Shown: positions 19,487 through 28,892, counted from the first letter of the stretch. The stretch is DNA of 60,565 nucleotides from Cyclobacteriaceae bacterium (GCA_016786495.1 JAEUUJ010000026.1:1-60565), one strand, 5' to 3'. Program-made: numbers and translations. Notes: a model not told the origin generated them from the sequence alone.

Positions 19487-19900
19487 TCAATTCCGCGACT
19501 CCATAAATGATTGCAGAATAATCACCGCACTGATTTTGTCGACATTGCCCTTAACCTGACGGTCTTTTTTCTTCATTCCCCCGGATATCATGGTTTGCTG
19601 CGCGATGGAGCTTGTGAAGCGTTCATCCACTTCATGAACCGGTTTTTCCGGGAAGGCTGCCTTTAATTCTATGATAAATTTTCTGACGAGCGGGGCTGTT
19701 TCCGAGTCTTCGTTCCGTAAGGTCCGGGGCATGCCGATGACGAATTCATCGACTGTTTCTTTTTGGGTATACCCCTTGAGGTAGGCAAGCAGGTTGCGAC
19801 TTTCTACCGTTTCCAATGCTGTTGCTATAATCCGCAAAGAGTCCGTGACCGCAAGGCCGGTTCGTTTTTTACCGTAATCAATCGCAAGAATTCTGCCCAA
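19487..19900 (-). CDS. ruvX: RuvX/YqgF-type Holliday junction resolvase-like nuclease
   Basis: A 137-residue RNase H-fold protein. AIDYGKKRTGLAV carries the first catalytic Asp, IGMPRTL the second region, and VDERFTS the third. Bacterial YqgF proteins act in 16S rRNA 5' maturation and have been proposed as resolvases. The ATG lies 26 bp after the stop of the hemerythrin-type gene on the same strand. Confidence 0.93.
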   Translation of the reverse strand: MGRILAIDYGKKRTGLAVTDSLRIIATALETVESRNLLAYLKGYTQKETVDEFVIGMPRTLRNEDSETAPLVRKFIIELKAAFPEKPVHEVDERFTSSIAQQTMISGGMKKKDRQVKGNVDKISAVIILQSFMESRN

Positions 19901-19926
19901 GGTGCGGAGTTGTTACTGAGTAAAAC

Positions 19927-20682
19927 TCAGTTCAATTTTGATTTCTCGAAAAACATCTGTTTCACGCGGGCTTCCAGTGCCATGGCTTTCGGGAAAAGAA
20001 TTTCATTCTCGATCCGCGCATGTGTGATCAGGCTTTTCTCAAATTCCTTCAGCTCATTGTAGATCACTTTCACGTGAAGCGGAGAACCGGGTTTTACCTC
20101 GTAGTCTTTTGTGATCCTCCGGATGCCCGCCATTTCATCGTCATGAACATCATGTTCCATGGCGAACTTCTGAACCGAGTGTTTTTCGATCAGGTAAAAG
20201 AGTTTGGTCGGCATGAAATTTCCCTTTACGGCACGCTCAAGTGCTTTGATGTAGCGGAACAGGGTATCTTCTTCTTCGTAGATGTGCTGAATAAAATCTT
20301 CCACAAACAACGGGAACACCATTTTCAAGTCGCGTTCCACCGCGTTGTAATCCTCATGGCCAGCCTTGAATGAATCAACCAGTCGGGCGATGTAGGGCAA
20401 CTTATGTTTGATGAATAAAAAATGCGAATGCTTGAGGTATTCAATGATCAGATCCACCGGATAGGAAATCAGCGGAAGATCAGCTTCTCTTAAATGCGTA
20501 GGATTTTCCAGTTCACGAACCACCTGATCAACCCTCAACCCTTTCCGGATGCAGGTTTGCTCAAGCGTATCCTCCGGAAATTCGTCGAACCGGATTCCGA
20601 AATAGTACAGCACGTACGCATGCACGTAGTTTTCGTCTACGAGCTGTGCAATCTTTTTATTTTTTAACGCTGTGCTGTCCAT
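19927..20682 (-). CDS. Hemerythrin-domain protein related to RIC (ScdA/YtfE) Fe-S repair proteins
   Basis: About 251 residues from the ATG at 20682 (MDSTALKN). Residues 13-50 resemble the N-terminal ScdA domain, but the usual CCGG cysteine motif after FGI is replaced by acidic and proline residues (FGIRFDEFPEDTLEQTC, 28-44). The hemerythrin part keeps histidines and acids expected for a di-iron site: HSHFLFIKHKLP, EEEDTLF, HDVHDDEM and THARIENEILFP. RIC proteins repair Fe-S clusters after oxidative or nitrosative damage. Loss of the cysteines suggests a changed function, possibly oxygen or NO sensing. The 5' end is divergent from the protease gene. Confidence 0.82.
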   Translation of the reverse strand: MDSTALKNKKIAQLVDENYVHAYVLYYFGIRFDEFPEDTLEQTCIRKGLRVDQVVRELENPTHLREADLPLISYPVDLIIEYLKHSHFLFIKHKLPYIARLVDSFKAGHEDYNAVERDLKMVFPLFVEDFIQHIYEEEDTLFRYIKALERAVKGNFMPTKLFYLIEKHSVQKFAMEHDVHDDEMAGIRRITKDYEVKPGSPLHVKVIYNELKEFEKSLITHARIENEILFPKAMALEARVKQMFFEKSKLN

Positions 20683-20845
20683 GCTAATTTTCAAAGATAG
20701 GCAAAAGGCTTTCAAAACGCGAAGCGGGGCCCGGCTGCCTGTTAAATTTCAATTTTTGTTCGATTCCGGTCAGAAAAAGGGATTTATCATCGCTGAACAT
20801 TTGTTATATAGCACCGTTAAAGAACTGACGAGACGAGACTTTAGT

Positions 20846-22471
20846 ATGAGCGAACACAAAAATACCCGGAATCAGATCAGCCTGCCGATCATCCTGTGCC
20901 TGGGCCTGGCGGGCGGCATTTTTATCGGTGCAAGCCTGAACACCCAAAAAACTTCTTCAGAGGTAGGACGCGATGTACAAAAGTTGCGCGAGGTACTCAC
21001 GTTTATTAACAAGAATTACGTAGACGAAGTAAAAACCGACAAGCTGGTAGACGAGTCTATTCAGCATTTGCTGGCGAAGCTTGATCCGCATTCGGTTTAC
21101 ATCCCGGCGTCTGACCGGGCGCAGGCCAACGAAGATCTGCGCGGAAACTTTGACGGCATCGGAGTTGAATTCAATATCTTCCAGGATACCATTGTTGTGA
21201 TCTCACCGCTGGCAGGCGGACCCTCGGAAGCACTTGGGATTTTATCGGGCGATAAGATTCTTAAGGTTAACGAAAAAGATGTAGCCGGCATCGGCATTAC
21301 ATCACCCGATGTGATGAAACTTCTGAAAGGCCCGAGCGGAACCGAAGTAAAAGTTACCATTCAGCGTAACGGATCACCTGAACCGCTGGAATTCAATATC
21401 GTTCGCGACAAAATTCCGCAGTTCTCGCTGGACGTTGCCTACATGGTTGACCACGAAACCGGTTACATCAAGATCAGCCGATTTGCAGCCACCACATACG
21501 AAGAATTCTCGGTTGCGTTGAACAAACTTAAGGCGCGTGGAATGAAGCGCCTGGTTCTCGACCTGCAGAGCAACGGTGGCGGCTACATGGATATGGCCAT
21601 TCAGATGGCCGATGACTTCCTTTCCGGCGGTAAGAAAATCGTTTATACAAATGGTAAAGATCAAACACTTAACACCGATGCGGTTTCAACTGCTAATGGC
21701 AATTTTGAAAACGGTGCACTGATCGTATTGGTTAACGAATGGAGCGCATCGGCTACCGAAATTCTGGCGGGCGCGTTGCAAGACAACGACCGTGCACTGG
21801 TGGTAGGCCGCCGGTCATACGGTAAAGGTCTGGTTCAAAAACCGTTTGACTTGAATGACGGCTCTGAGTTACGCCTGACGATTTCGCGCTATTACACACC
21901 GAGTGGCCGTTCCATTCAAAAACCGTATGATGATGAAGAAGAGTATTCGCAGGATATCTTAAGTCGCTATAAAAAAGGTGAATTCTTCCATGCCGACAGT
22001 ATTCATTTCAACGACTCACTGAAGTACACCACTCACAATGGAAGAACCGTGTATGGCGGGGGTGGCATTATGCCGGATTACTTCATTCCGCTTGACACCA
22101 CGCAAAACAGTCATTACCTGAATGAGTTGTACTCCACCACCGCCATCTATGAGTATGCGTTCAAGTATGCCGAAAAACACAAGAAAGAACTGGAAGAACG
22201 CGGATTTGATAATTACTTTACCAAATTCAAAGTAACAGACGACATGCTGAACGACCTGGTGAAACTTGGTCAGCAGAAAAAGCTGAAGCCTGATTACGAA
22301 GAACTCAGGCTTAAGAAGCAGTTGTTTCAGGTACACGTTAAGGCACAGATTGCCCGGAAAGTTTGGGGGAATGATGGCCTTTTCCCGATCATGAACGAAA
22401 CCAACGAAATTTTCCAGCAGGCATTGAAGTTATTCGACCGCATACCCGAACTGGAGAACACAAAACGGTAA
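20846..22471 (+). CDS. S41 family C-terminal processing protease
   Basis: About 541 residues from the ATG at 20846 (MSEHKNTRN), which precedes the signal-anchor helix; more upstream in-frame codons reach into the promoter region. A PDZ domain lies at about 90-175 and the S41 core follows, with the Ser-Lys dyad at S302 (WSASATEI) and K327 (SYGKGLVQ). CtpA/Prc proteases cut C-termini of periplasmic proteins. A lysine-rich C-terminal extension of about 150 residues follows the catalytic core, as common in Bacteroidota. Confidence 0.93.
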   Translation: MSEHKNTRNQISLPIILCLGLAGGIFIGASLNTQKTSSEVGRDVQKLREVLTFINKNYVDEVKTDKLVDESIQHLLAKLDPHSVYIPASDRAQANEDLRGNFDGIGVEFNIFQDTIVVISPLAGGPSEALGILSGDKILKVNEKDVAGIGITSPDVMKLLKGPSGTEVKVTIQRNGSPEPLEFNIVRDKIPQFSLDVAYMVDHETGYIKISRFAATTYEEFSVALNKLKARGMKRLVLDLQSNGGGYMDMAIQMADDFLSGGKKIVYTNGKDQTLNTDAVSTANGNFENGALIVLVNEWSASATEILAGALQDNDRALVVGRRSYGKGLVQKPFDLNDGSELRLTISRYYTPSGRSIQKPYDDEEEYSQDILSRYKKGEFFHADSIHFNDSLKYTTHNGRTVYGGGGIMPDYFIPLDTTQNSHYLNELYSTTAIYEYAFKYAEKHKKELEERGFDNYFTKFKVTDDMLNDLVKLGQQKKLKPDYEELRLKKQLFQVHVKAQIARKVWGNDGLFPIMNETNEIFQQALKLFDRIPELENTKR

Positions 22472-22473
22472 GC

Positions 22474-23166
22474 TTACACTTCGATCAGCAAGAGGATAGC
22501 ATTATTTGAAAGGGCCTCGAACTCAATCGAACTGAGGTGATGAAGGGCAAGCGCATCGCGCGGCTCCAACAATCGTTTCTCCATTTCGAAAGCGCCTTCC
22601 AGTACAAACACAAGCACGCCCTTCGCGGACTCGCGTAGCGCGAACGTTTGATCACTCCGGCCGGAGAACTTTCCGATGTAACCTGCCGACTGCGTGGTCG
22701 TAAAAATCTGAACGAGGCTGTCGTGTTTTTTCTGCAAATCAAACAACGCAAACTGATCGAAGTACCGGGAGACAGGCTGTGTTTGAAACCAAACTAATAC
22801 ATAGTTGATTGTTTGTTCCCGATAGGGGTTCGTGATTTCCAGCGTTGCGTCTTTGGGTACGTATATCAATTGCGAGGTGTCGGGATCCAGGAACCGGCCC
22901 TCCTCTTCCCCGAGCCTGAATTTTATTTTGCCGATCACCGGCAGTAACAGTACCAGGCTGTTTTCTGCGGAAGCATGATGGACCGTCATACCAGCTTTCA
23001 GCACCTCATCGTTCAATGCCCGGATACCCGAAAACGGTTCGCGACCGATAGCTGAGTATTGTCCGTCATTAAAGGTATGATAAACGGTATGCCCGACTGA
23101 AGCCGTGATGCCGCGTTTCCCTGCCAGATAAATCCGCGCCTTTGTTTGTGTTCCCGTGTCCGTCAT
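22474..23166 (-). CDS. Pirin-like bicupin protein
   Basis: The protein has 230 residues, with two cupin-like beta domains and a GKRGITASVGHTVYHTFN start resembling YhaK-type pirins. It lacks a clear signal peptide. The metal ligands of standard pirins are not obvious, and the C-terminal half resembles the quercetinase-like pirin C-terminal domain. The function is unknown; relatives respond to redox stress. It starts 9 bp after the stop of the intradiol dioxygenase-like gene, so they may be cotranscribed. Confidence 0.7.
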   Translation of the reverse strand: MTDTGTQTKARIYLAGKRGITASVGHTVYHTFNDGQYSAIGREPFSGIRALNDEVLKAGMTVHHASAENSLVLLLPVIGKIKFRLGEEEGRFLDPDTSQLIYVPKDATLEITNPYREQTINYVLVWFQTQPVSRYFDQFALFDLQKKHDSLVQIFTTTQSAGYIGKFSGRSDQTFALRESAKGVLVFVLEGAFEMEKRLLEPRDALALHHLSSIEFEALSNNAILLLIEV

Positions 23167-23175
23167 ACTAACCGA

Positions 23176-23916
23176 TTAACTCACAACAATTGTTTTCGTC
23201 AGCAGAAATCCTTCCGCAATGCTTCCGGTAACGGTTGCCAGTTCGGCTACCAGGGAATCGGAGAAAACGTTGTCCGATGCATTTGAAGTATCCTGCTTGC
23301 CTTTGGTGTACAGCGTAGTTGCCGTTGTATACACGGTATCACACACGTCCGTTGGAAATGCAATTTGGGTTACAAGCAATGAGTTTCCGGATGAGTCGTA
23401 GATGTGCACGTGAATGTGGGGTGCACGACCACTATACCAGCCGGGAAAGATTGTACGGAAAGAAGCCACCCCGTCACTGTTCGTTTCCTGACGTCCGCGC
23501 AGAAAGTGTACCGATTGATAGTTGGTCGACTGCATGGTGGTTCCGCCATACTCCGAATAATTGCCGGCCGCATCGCAATGCCAGATGTCTACCATAGCAC
23601 CGGCCAGCGCGGTACAGCCATTGCTTTTGTCCTGTATCGTGATCTCCACATCCATCACAACGCCCGTCCGGTCAGAACGAATATCAACCCGTTCGAGTGA
23701 GGCGGGATCTTTTGTCGGGAAAGGTCCGGCCGTTTCAGTCGGACTTACCGTACACGTTCCTGACCCGGTACCTGATCCTGTATCGGTTCCATCAGAAGAA
23801 GATCCGCCACTTGAATTGTTGGATGGCGTTGGGTCGTCCGAGTCGGAACACGCCACTAAAAATGGAACGAGCATCGTTCCAAATCCAAGCTTCTTAATAA
23901 ACTCTTTCCTTTCCAT
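23176..23916 (-). CDS. Intradiol ring-cleavage dioxygenase-like lipoprotein
   Basis: The protein has 246 residues. The N-terminus is a lipoprotein signal (LVAC, Cys 23), followed by a Ser/Gly/Thr/Asp-rich linker to about residue 53. The rest is the protocatechuate 3,4-dioxygenase-like beta domain: ETAGPFP, the DIWHCDAAGNYSEY segment with a candidate Fe ligand Tyr, and the FPGWYSGRAPHIHVHI segment with a Tyr and two His ligands. An extracytoplasmic member acting on catechol-type compounds outside the cell is the likely role. The substrate is unknown. Confidence 0.85.
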   Translation of the reverse strand: MERKEFIKKLGFGTMLVPFLVACSDSDDPTPSNNSSGGSSSDGTDTGSGTGSGTCTVSPTETAGPFPTKDPASLERVDIRSDRTGVVMDVEITIQDKSNGCTALAGAMVDIWHCDAAGNYSEYGGTTMQSTNYQSVHFLRGRQETNSDGVASFRTIFPGWYSGRAPHIHVHIYDSSGNSLLVTQIAFPTDVCDTVYTTATTLYTKGKQDTSNASDNVFSDSLVAELATVTGSIAEGFLLTKTIVVS

Positions 23917-24050
23917 AATCGCAGGGGATTTAGTTGTTGTTTTGTTGAAGTAACGTCAGGAAAACTTATCGAGCGTGTTTTTCAGCCGCTTTGCGACTAA
24001 TCAGGCAAATGATGCGAAGAACACCCGCTTCTTCGGATAGCCGGATTACC

Positions 24051-24058
24051 TACCTTTA
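24051..24058 (+). promoter_or_regulatory. Candidate -7 box upstream of the LytS-type kinase gene
   Basis: TACCTTTA differs from TAnnTTTG at one position and lies 15 nt before the ATG. Confidence 0.35.
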
Positions 24059-24073
24059 TCGTGTACAAATACC

Positions 24074-25105
24074 ATGAGCACGAAAAAAACTCCCGTTTAT
24101 TGGCACCTCCTGGCGGTGATCGCTTTTCTGGTTATTCCCGTGTTACTCGCACCCCGTCCACCGGAAGCAAGTTTTATTTCTCAGCCTGCACTCCGCGATT
24201 TTCTGGCGAATGTGCTCATGCTTATTATTTTTTACCTCAACTATTACCTGCTTATCCCGCGATTTTATTTCCGGAACGAGCACGTCTTGTATGCCTTAAC
24301 CGTTGTATTTGGCTTGCTGGTCATCACTGTTGTGCCGTCTGTCGTGACCGGATTCATCAAACTTCAGCCGGGTGGTCCCCCACCGTTTTCACCGCCCCGG
24401 ACCGGACCTCGTGAGGAATCTTTTTTTATGCACATCCAGCACAATATTTTTCTTTACGCTGCTGTCGTGCTGTCATCGCTGTTGCTCCGCATCCGGACAC
24501 GGTTGTTCGACACGGAAGTACTGAAACAGCATGCCGAGATCGGCTCGCTCAAAAGCCGGATCAACCCGCACTTTCTGTTTAACACGCTCAATAACATTTA
24601 CGCACTGGCTATCCGCGAACACGCGCACGCAACGGCTTCGGGCTTGCTGAAACTGTCGGCCATGATGCGTTACGTGGTAACCGACACGATTGCGGAATTT
24701 GTACCGCTTCACAAAGAGATCACGTATACCAACGACTACATCGAACTGCAAAAGATGCGTTTAACAAATACCGTTGCGCTCACCTACCAGGTAACGGGCG
24801 ATCCGGGCGAGAAAAAAATCGCGCCAGTCATCTTGATGCCCTTCATCGAGAACGCATTCAAGCATGGCGTAAATCCGGATCAGGAATCTTATATTCGGAT
24901 CAGTATCAACATCGGCGCAAGTTCAGTTGAACTCATGGCAGAGAATAAAAAGGTAACATCCGACAATGACCCGCACGTGAAAAGTGGCGTGGGTATCGAA
25001 AACACACGCGAACGCCTGAAGCTTCTTTACCCTGAAAAACACATCCTCACCGTTCAGGAAGATGAAACCACCTATCGCGTTCAGCTAATGCTGCAGCTTG
25101 CATGA
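24074..25105 (+). CDS. LytS/YehU-type sensor histidine kinase
   Basis: A 343-residue membrane kinase. Four hydrophobic segments fill residues 10-150, then the His_kinase domain has the phosphoacceptor H166 in RINPHFLFNTLNN. The ATPase part carries IENAFKHG and GVGIENTRERL. No separate sensor domain is visible, so the signal is probably sensed in the membrane. The last 4 bp overlap the start of the response regulator (ATGA), so they are a coupled pair. Confidence 0.93.
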   Translation: MSTKKTPVYWHLLAVIAFLVIPVLLAPRPPEASFISQPALRDFLANVLMLIIFYLNYYLLIPRFYFRNEHVLYALTVVFGLLVITVVPSVVTGFIKLQPGGPPPFSPPRTGPREESFFMHIQHNIFLYAAVVLSSLLLRIRTRLFDTEVLKQHAEIGSLKSRINPHFLFNTLNNIYALAIREHAHATASGLLKLSAMMRYVVTDTIAEFVPLHKEITYTNDYIELQKMRLTNTVALTYQVTGDPGEKKIAPVILMPFIENAFKHGVNPDQESYIRISINIGASSVELMAENKKVTSDNDPHVKSGVGIENTRERLKLLYPEKHILTVQEDETTYRVQLMLQLA

Positions 25106-25797
25106 TTACCGCCATTGCCATCGATGACGAACCGCTCGCGCTGGAGATTGTTGAAAACTTTTGCGCGCAAAGCAACCTGGTAAAACTCGAAAAAACGTTT
25201 ACCAAAACCGCTGAAGCTAAAAAGTACCTCGATTCATTCCCGGTTGACCTCCTATTTCTCGACATCAACATGCCGGCTATTTCCGGTATTGACTTTTTTA
25301 AGGGATTGAAAACGGATACGATGGTGATTTTTACTACGGCTCATCCGCAATACGCGGTGGAAGGATTTGAATTGAGCGCAGTAGATTACCTGCTAAAACC
25401 CTATTCGGTTGAGCGCTTTAACCATGCGGTTCAAAAAGCGGCTGACTATTACAATTTTTTAAAACATCGCCAGCCTGCCGACCAAAAGCATTTCTTCATT
25501 CGCTCCGATTACACGTTAATGAAAATTCAAAGTCCTGCGATTGTATACATCGAAGGACTGGCCGATTATCTGAAAATCCATCTCGATTCGGGCAAAACTG
25601 TTATTGCCCGCATAACGATGAAGGCTTTGCTTGAAAAGCTTCCTTTCGGAGAATTTATTCGGGTTCACCGATCGTTCATTATTCCGCTGGCGCGGATTCA
25701 ATCGGTTCGCAACAAGCATATCATGCTCGCAGGCGGTCATGAGATTCCAATCGGACAGCGTTATGAAGAAGCGTTTTTCAACGTTTTCAAGAGCTGA
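25102..25797 (+). CDS. LytTR family response regulator
   Basis: A 231-residue protein with a receiver domain and a C-terminal LytTR DNA-binding domain. The phospho-acceptor is D54 (LFLDINMP), with acid pocket D8-D9-E10 and the conserved Lys in LLKPYS. The LytTR part includes FIRVHRSFIIPLARI. It is coupled by a 4-bp overlap to the kinase before it. Targets are not evident. Confidence 0.94.
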   Translation: MITAIAIDDEPLALEIVENFCAQSNLVKLEKTFTKTAEAKKYLDSFPVDLLFLDINMPAISGIDFFKGLKTDTMVIFTTAHPQYAVEGFELSAVDYLLKPYSVERFNHAVQKAADYYNFLKHRQPADQKHFFIRSDYTLMKIQSPAIVYIEGLADYLKIHLDSGKTVIARITMKALLEKLPFGEFIRVHRSFIIPLARIQSVRNKHIMLAGGHEIPIGQRYEEAFFNVFKS

Positions 25798-25860
25798 TCT
25801 TCACAAAACATTCACGATTCCGTGAAAATTTTCTCAACTTAAAGGCTCAAATAAAGCCTT

Positions 25861-27054
25861 ATGTATTACTACCGTTTAGGACAAATTCCACACAAGCGGC
25901 ACACGCAATTCCGTCAGCCCGATGGAAGTTTGTATAAAGAAGAGTTGGTTAGTTCGGAGGGATTCTCCGGAATTTATTCAAACCTGTATCATATCTACGC
26001 GCCTACGCGCATCAAGGCGGTGAAAGAGCCGGTAAAATATGGCCCGAAAATCATTACGGACTATGCGCTCAAGCAAACGCACCTCAATACATCAAAAGTA
26101 ACCACCACGGGTAGCGATTATCTGAGTGCCCGCAAGGTGTTACTGAAAAACAGCGATTGCGCTATTTCCATCTGCTCGCCCACGCAACGCAAAATGGACT
26201 ACTTCTATAAGAATGCAGAGGGTGACGAAGTTATTTACATCCACGATGGAAAAGGCGTCCTGATTTCTCCTTTCGGGAAACTGGAAATCCGGCAGGGCGA
26301 TTACGTAGTGATACCACGCACGGTTATTTATAAACTCGAATTTGAAGAAGGTCCGTTGCGACTATTGATCGTGGAAGCCAACTCACCTGTTGAAACCGTA
26401 AAACGTTATCGCAACGATTTAGGACAGTTGGGGGAACATTCACCGTATTGCGAGCGCGACATTCGCCCGCCACACGACTTGATTACCGATTCGAGCAAAG
26501 GCGAATTCTTATTGAAGATCAAGAAACAGGGTTTTCTGCACCAGTATGTGTACGAACATAGTCCGCTGGACCTGATTGGCTGGGATGGATTTTTATGGCC
26601 GTATGCTTTTTCTATCCACGACTTTGAACCCATCACCGGGAGAATTCATCAGCCGCCTCCGGTGCATCAAACGTTTCAGGCACACAATTTTGTGATTTGT
26701 TCCTTTGTACCACGCTTGTTCGATTATCATCCGCTGGCGATCCCGGCTCCGTATAACCACAGCAACATCGATAGTGATGAGGTGTTGTATTATGCCGAAG
26801 GAAATTTTATGAGTCGCAGGGGCATTGAGCGCGGATCGTTCACACTCCATCCGGGTGGTTTACCACATGGCCCGCATCCGGGTACGGTAGAAAAAAGTAT
26901 TGGCGCGAAAGAAACGCACGAATTGGCCGTAATGATCGATACGTTTAAGCCATTGTTCTTAACAGAAGATTCGCTGGAATTTTTAGATAAGAATTATCCG
27001 ATGAGCTGGACCGATCATACCGAAGGCAATTTTAATGAAGTGAATACCCCTTAA
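25861..27054 (+). CDS. hmgA: Homogentisate 1,2-dioxygenase
   Basis: A 397-residue Fe(II) enzyme of tyrosine and phenylalanine breakdown that opens homogentisate to maleylacetoacetate. The C-terminal cupin shows the conserved RLFDYHPLAIPAPYNHSNIDSDE region and HPGGLPHGPHPG, which contains iron and active-site histidines. The other genes of the route are not in the window. A thioesterase gene follows after 3 bp, so they probably form an operon. Confidence 0.95.
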   Translation: MYYYRLGQIPHKRHTQFRQPDGSLYKEELVSSEGFSGIYSNLYHIYAPTRIKAVKEPVKYGPKIITDYALKQTHLNTSKVTTTGSDYLSARKVLLKNSDCAISICSPTQRKMDYFYKNAEGDEVIYIHDGKGVLISPFGKLEIRQGDYVVIPRTVIYKLEFEEGPLRLLIVEANSPVETVKRYRNDLGQLGEHSPYCERDIRPPHDLITDSSKGEFLLKIKKQGFLHQYVYEHSPLDLIGWDGFLWPYAFSIHDFEPITGRIHQPPPVHQTFQAHNFVICSFVPRLFDYHPLAIPAPYNHSNIDSDEVLYYAEGNFMSRRGIERGSFTLHPGGLPHGPHPGTVEKSIGAKETHELAVMIDTFKPLFLTEDSLEFLDKNYPMSWTDHTEGNFNEVNTP

Positions 27055-27057
27055 GCG

Positions 27058-27504
27058 ATGTCAAAATTTTCAATGCCTGTTTCTATCCGCTGGGCGGATA
27101 TTGATGCCAACCGCCATTTGCGGCATTCGGTGTATTACGATTTCGGTGCGGCTGCACGGATGCAACTGTTAAGTGAACGCGGACTGACCACGCATAAGCT
27201 GGAAGAACTGCAGATCGGGCCGGTATTGTTTCGCGAAGAAGCTGTATTCAGAAGGGAAATTCACCTCGAGGATCAAATCACCATTACGGTTGAAATGCAC
27301 AAAGCTTCGGAAGACTACAGTCGCTGGAGTTTACGGCACACGTTTCTAAAACAAGACGGAACGCTTTCTGCAACGTTAACCATTGATGGCGCCTGGATTG
27401 ACCTGAGGTTGCGCAAGCTGGCGATGCCCGATGACTTTATTAAGAAAGTGTTTTCCGAGTTTCCGAAGGCTCCCGACTTTGAGTGGACTGCTGCGAAGAA
27501 ATAG
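27058..27504 (+). CDS. Acyl-CoA thioesterase of the 4HBT (hot-dog) family
   Basis: A 148-residue single hot-dog domain. The WADIDANRHLRHSVYYDF segment matches the 4-hydroxybenzoyl-CoA thioesterase signature with its catalytic Asp. Its placement 3 bp after homogentisate dioxygenase suggests cotranscription and perhaps a link to aromatic compound breakdown. The specific CoA ester is unknown. Confidence 0.87.
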   Translation: MSKFSMPVSIRWADIDANRHLRHSVYYDFGAAARMQLLSERGLTTHKLEELQIGPVLFREEAVFRREIHLEDQITITVEMHKASEDYSRWSLRHTFLKQDGTLSATLTIDGAWIDLRLRKLAMPDDFIKKVFSEFPKAPDFEWTAAKK

Positions 27505-27508
27505 ACTT

Positions 27509-28018
27509 ATGCGGTATCTAATCATTCTGTTATTGCTTACAGTTTCTTGCGTTCAAACCAAACATGAGAGGGAATTGTACCTCGGAGAACTGTATTTTGC
27601 TCCGCTCCGAATGGGGAGTTTCTACAATGTATCTGACAGCGTGAAAATGAAATTCCTTCATATCATGGACACCATGAATATTGAGCGAGTCGACAGCACG
27701 GATCGAATTTTTTATGAGTTGTTTCAGAAAATTAAGGCTGATGGCCTGCTTTACAAGCCGTTTGTTGACTTGCGACAATCCGATAGCACGTTTGTCAAGT
27801 TATACCTCGATTCCGCCGACTATAATAAGATCAAAAAATATAAGTGGAAAGATCTTTTAGAATCCGGGAATAAGGTCACTCTCTGGGGTCGGTCAAAATA
27901 TCTTGGACGGTATGGTGGGGAATTCAGGTATTGCACGGAACTTATCGAGGTGGAGGTATCAAATGGTCAGACCTATCCTGAAAAAGCCGGGAAATTCAGA
28001 ATTGACAATTACGAATAG
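27509..28018 (+). CDS. Hypothetical lipoprotein
   Basis: About 169 residues from the ATG at 27509, which gives a clean lipoprotein signal (MRYLIILLLLTVSC, Cys 14). The earlier in-frame ATG at 27431 lies inside the thioesterase gene. The rest is charged and rich in Asp, Lys and Tyr, with no domain I recognise. The sequence is AT-richer than its neighbours. Confidence 0.65.
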   Translation: MRYLIILLLLTVSCVQTKHERELYLGELYFAPLRMGSFYNVSDSVKMKFLHIMDTMNIERVDSTDRIFYELFQKIKADGLLYKPFVDLRQSDSTFVKLYLDSADYNKIKKYKWKDLLESGNKVTLWGRSKYLGRYGGEFRYCTELIEVEVSNGQTYPEKAGKFRIDNYE

Positions 28019-28034
28019 TTCAGCATTTAACCGG

Positions 28035-28259
28035 CTAGCTCTTGCTCACAACTTTCTGCTCCGTACCGAACCAGTAGTACAACACCGCTCCTATTAAGGG
28101 AACAAAAACAACCATAGCGCACCAGGCAAACTTGAGCAAGGGGTGGGAAAACTGGCTACGATAAATGTCCACCAGACAAATAAATGGAATCAGGAGAAAC
28201 GCCAGTATTGTTAACCATTCTCCGCCAGCTGGCATCCCTAATAAGAGCACTGCAATCAT
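28035..28259 (-). CDS. Small PLDc_N-domain membrane protein
   Basis: The protein has 74 residues with two hydrophobic segments and a final VPLIGAVLYYWFGTEQ typical of the phospholipase D-nuclease N-terminal domain. Such stand-alone proteins are small inner-membrane proteins of unknown function; no phospholipase D catalytic domain is present. It lies between the orphan lipoprotein and purN. Confidence 0.75.
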   Translation of the reverse strand: MIAVLLLGMPAGGEWLTILAFLLIPFICLVDIYRSQFSHPLLKFAWCAMVVFVPLIGAVLYYWFGTEQKVVSKS

Positions 28260-28316
28260 GATATTTGGTGTTTATCTAACAAGATACTGAATTTTTTGAC
28301 TTACACCGGAAACGGC

Positions 28317-28892
28317 TCAGCGTTGCAATATCCACTGCTCAATTACTTTCGGGTAATGGATGTGTTCCAGCTTTTGAACTTTTTGTGCGATCGTTTCCAC
28401 GGAATCTACTGCTTCGATGCCGCACGTAGCCTGAAACACGATGTTACCTTCATCGTAGTGTTCGTTCACCTCATGGATGGTGATGCCGGTCTCAACTTCA
28501 CCCGCTGCCTTTACCGCTTCGTGAACAAACTTTCCATACATGCCTTTTCCGCCAAACTTCGGCAACAACGCAGGATGGATATTGATGATCTTCCCGGGAT
28601 AGGCATGAATCAGGTAGTCGGGCACAAGCCACATAAAACCCGCCAGCACAATGTGCGTGACCTTTTCATCCTTCAGCCAGGCAAGCACCTCGTACGTGTC
28701 GCGAAATTGTGCTTTGTTGAATGTGAGTGCTTTTACCTTAAATCGTTCCGCGCGCTGCAGCGCCTGTGCCTGCGGATTATTGCTTAGCAGTACCTTAACC
28801 TCAATCGATGGATGATATTGAAAGTACGCAAGAATTTCCTCAGCGTTCGTTCCGCTGCCCGATGCAAAGATTGCGATGCGGTGAGGTTTCAT
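28317..28892 (-). CDS. purN: Phosphoribosylglycinamide formyltransferase
   Basis: About 191 residues from the ATG at 28892 (MKPHRIAIF); an ATG at 28910 would add 6 residues. This purine-pathway enzyme transfers a formyl group from formyl-tetrahydrofolate to GAR. The phosphate-binding FASGSGTNAEE, the active-site NIHPALLPKFGGKG and the EHYDEGNIV with its catalytic Asp are all present. It follows the UbiA-type gene by about 20 bp on the same strand. Confidence 0.95.
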   Translation of the reverse strand: MKPHRIAIFASGSGTNAEEILAYFQYHPSIEVKVLLSNNPQAQALQRAERFKVKALTFNKAQFRDTYEVLAWLKDEKVTHIVLAGFMWLVPDYLIHAYPGKIINIHPALLPKFGGKGMYGKFVHEAVKAAGEVETGITIHEVNEHYDEGNIVFQATCGIEAVDSVETIAQKVQKLEHIHYPKVIEQWILQR

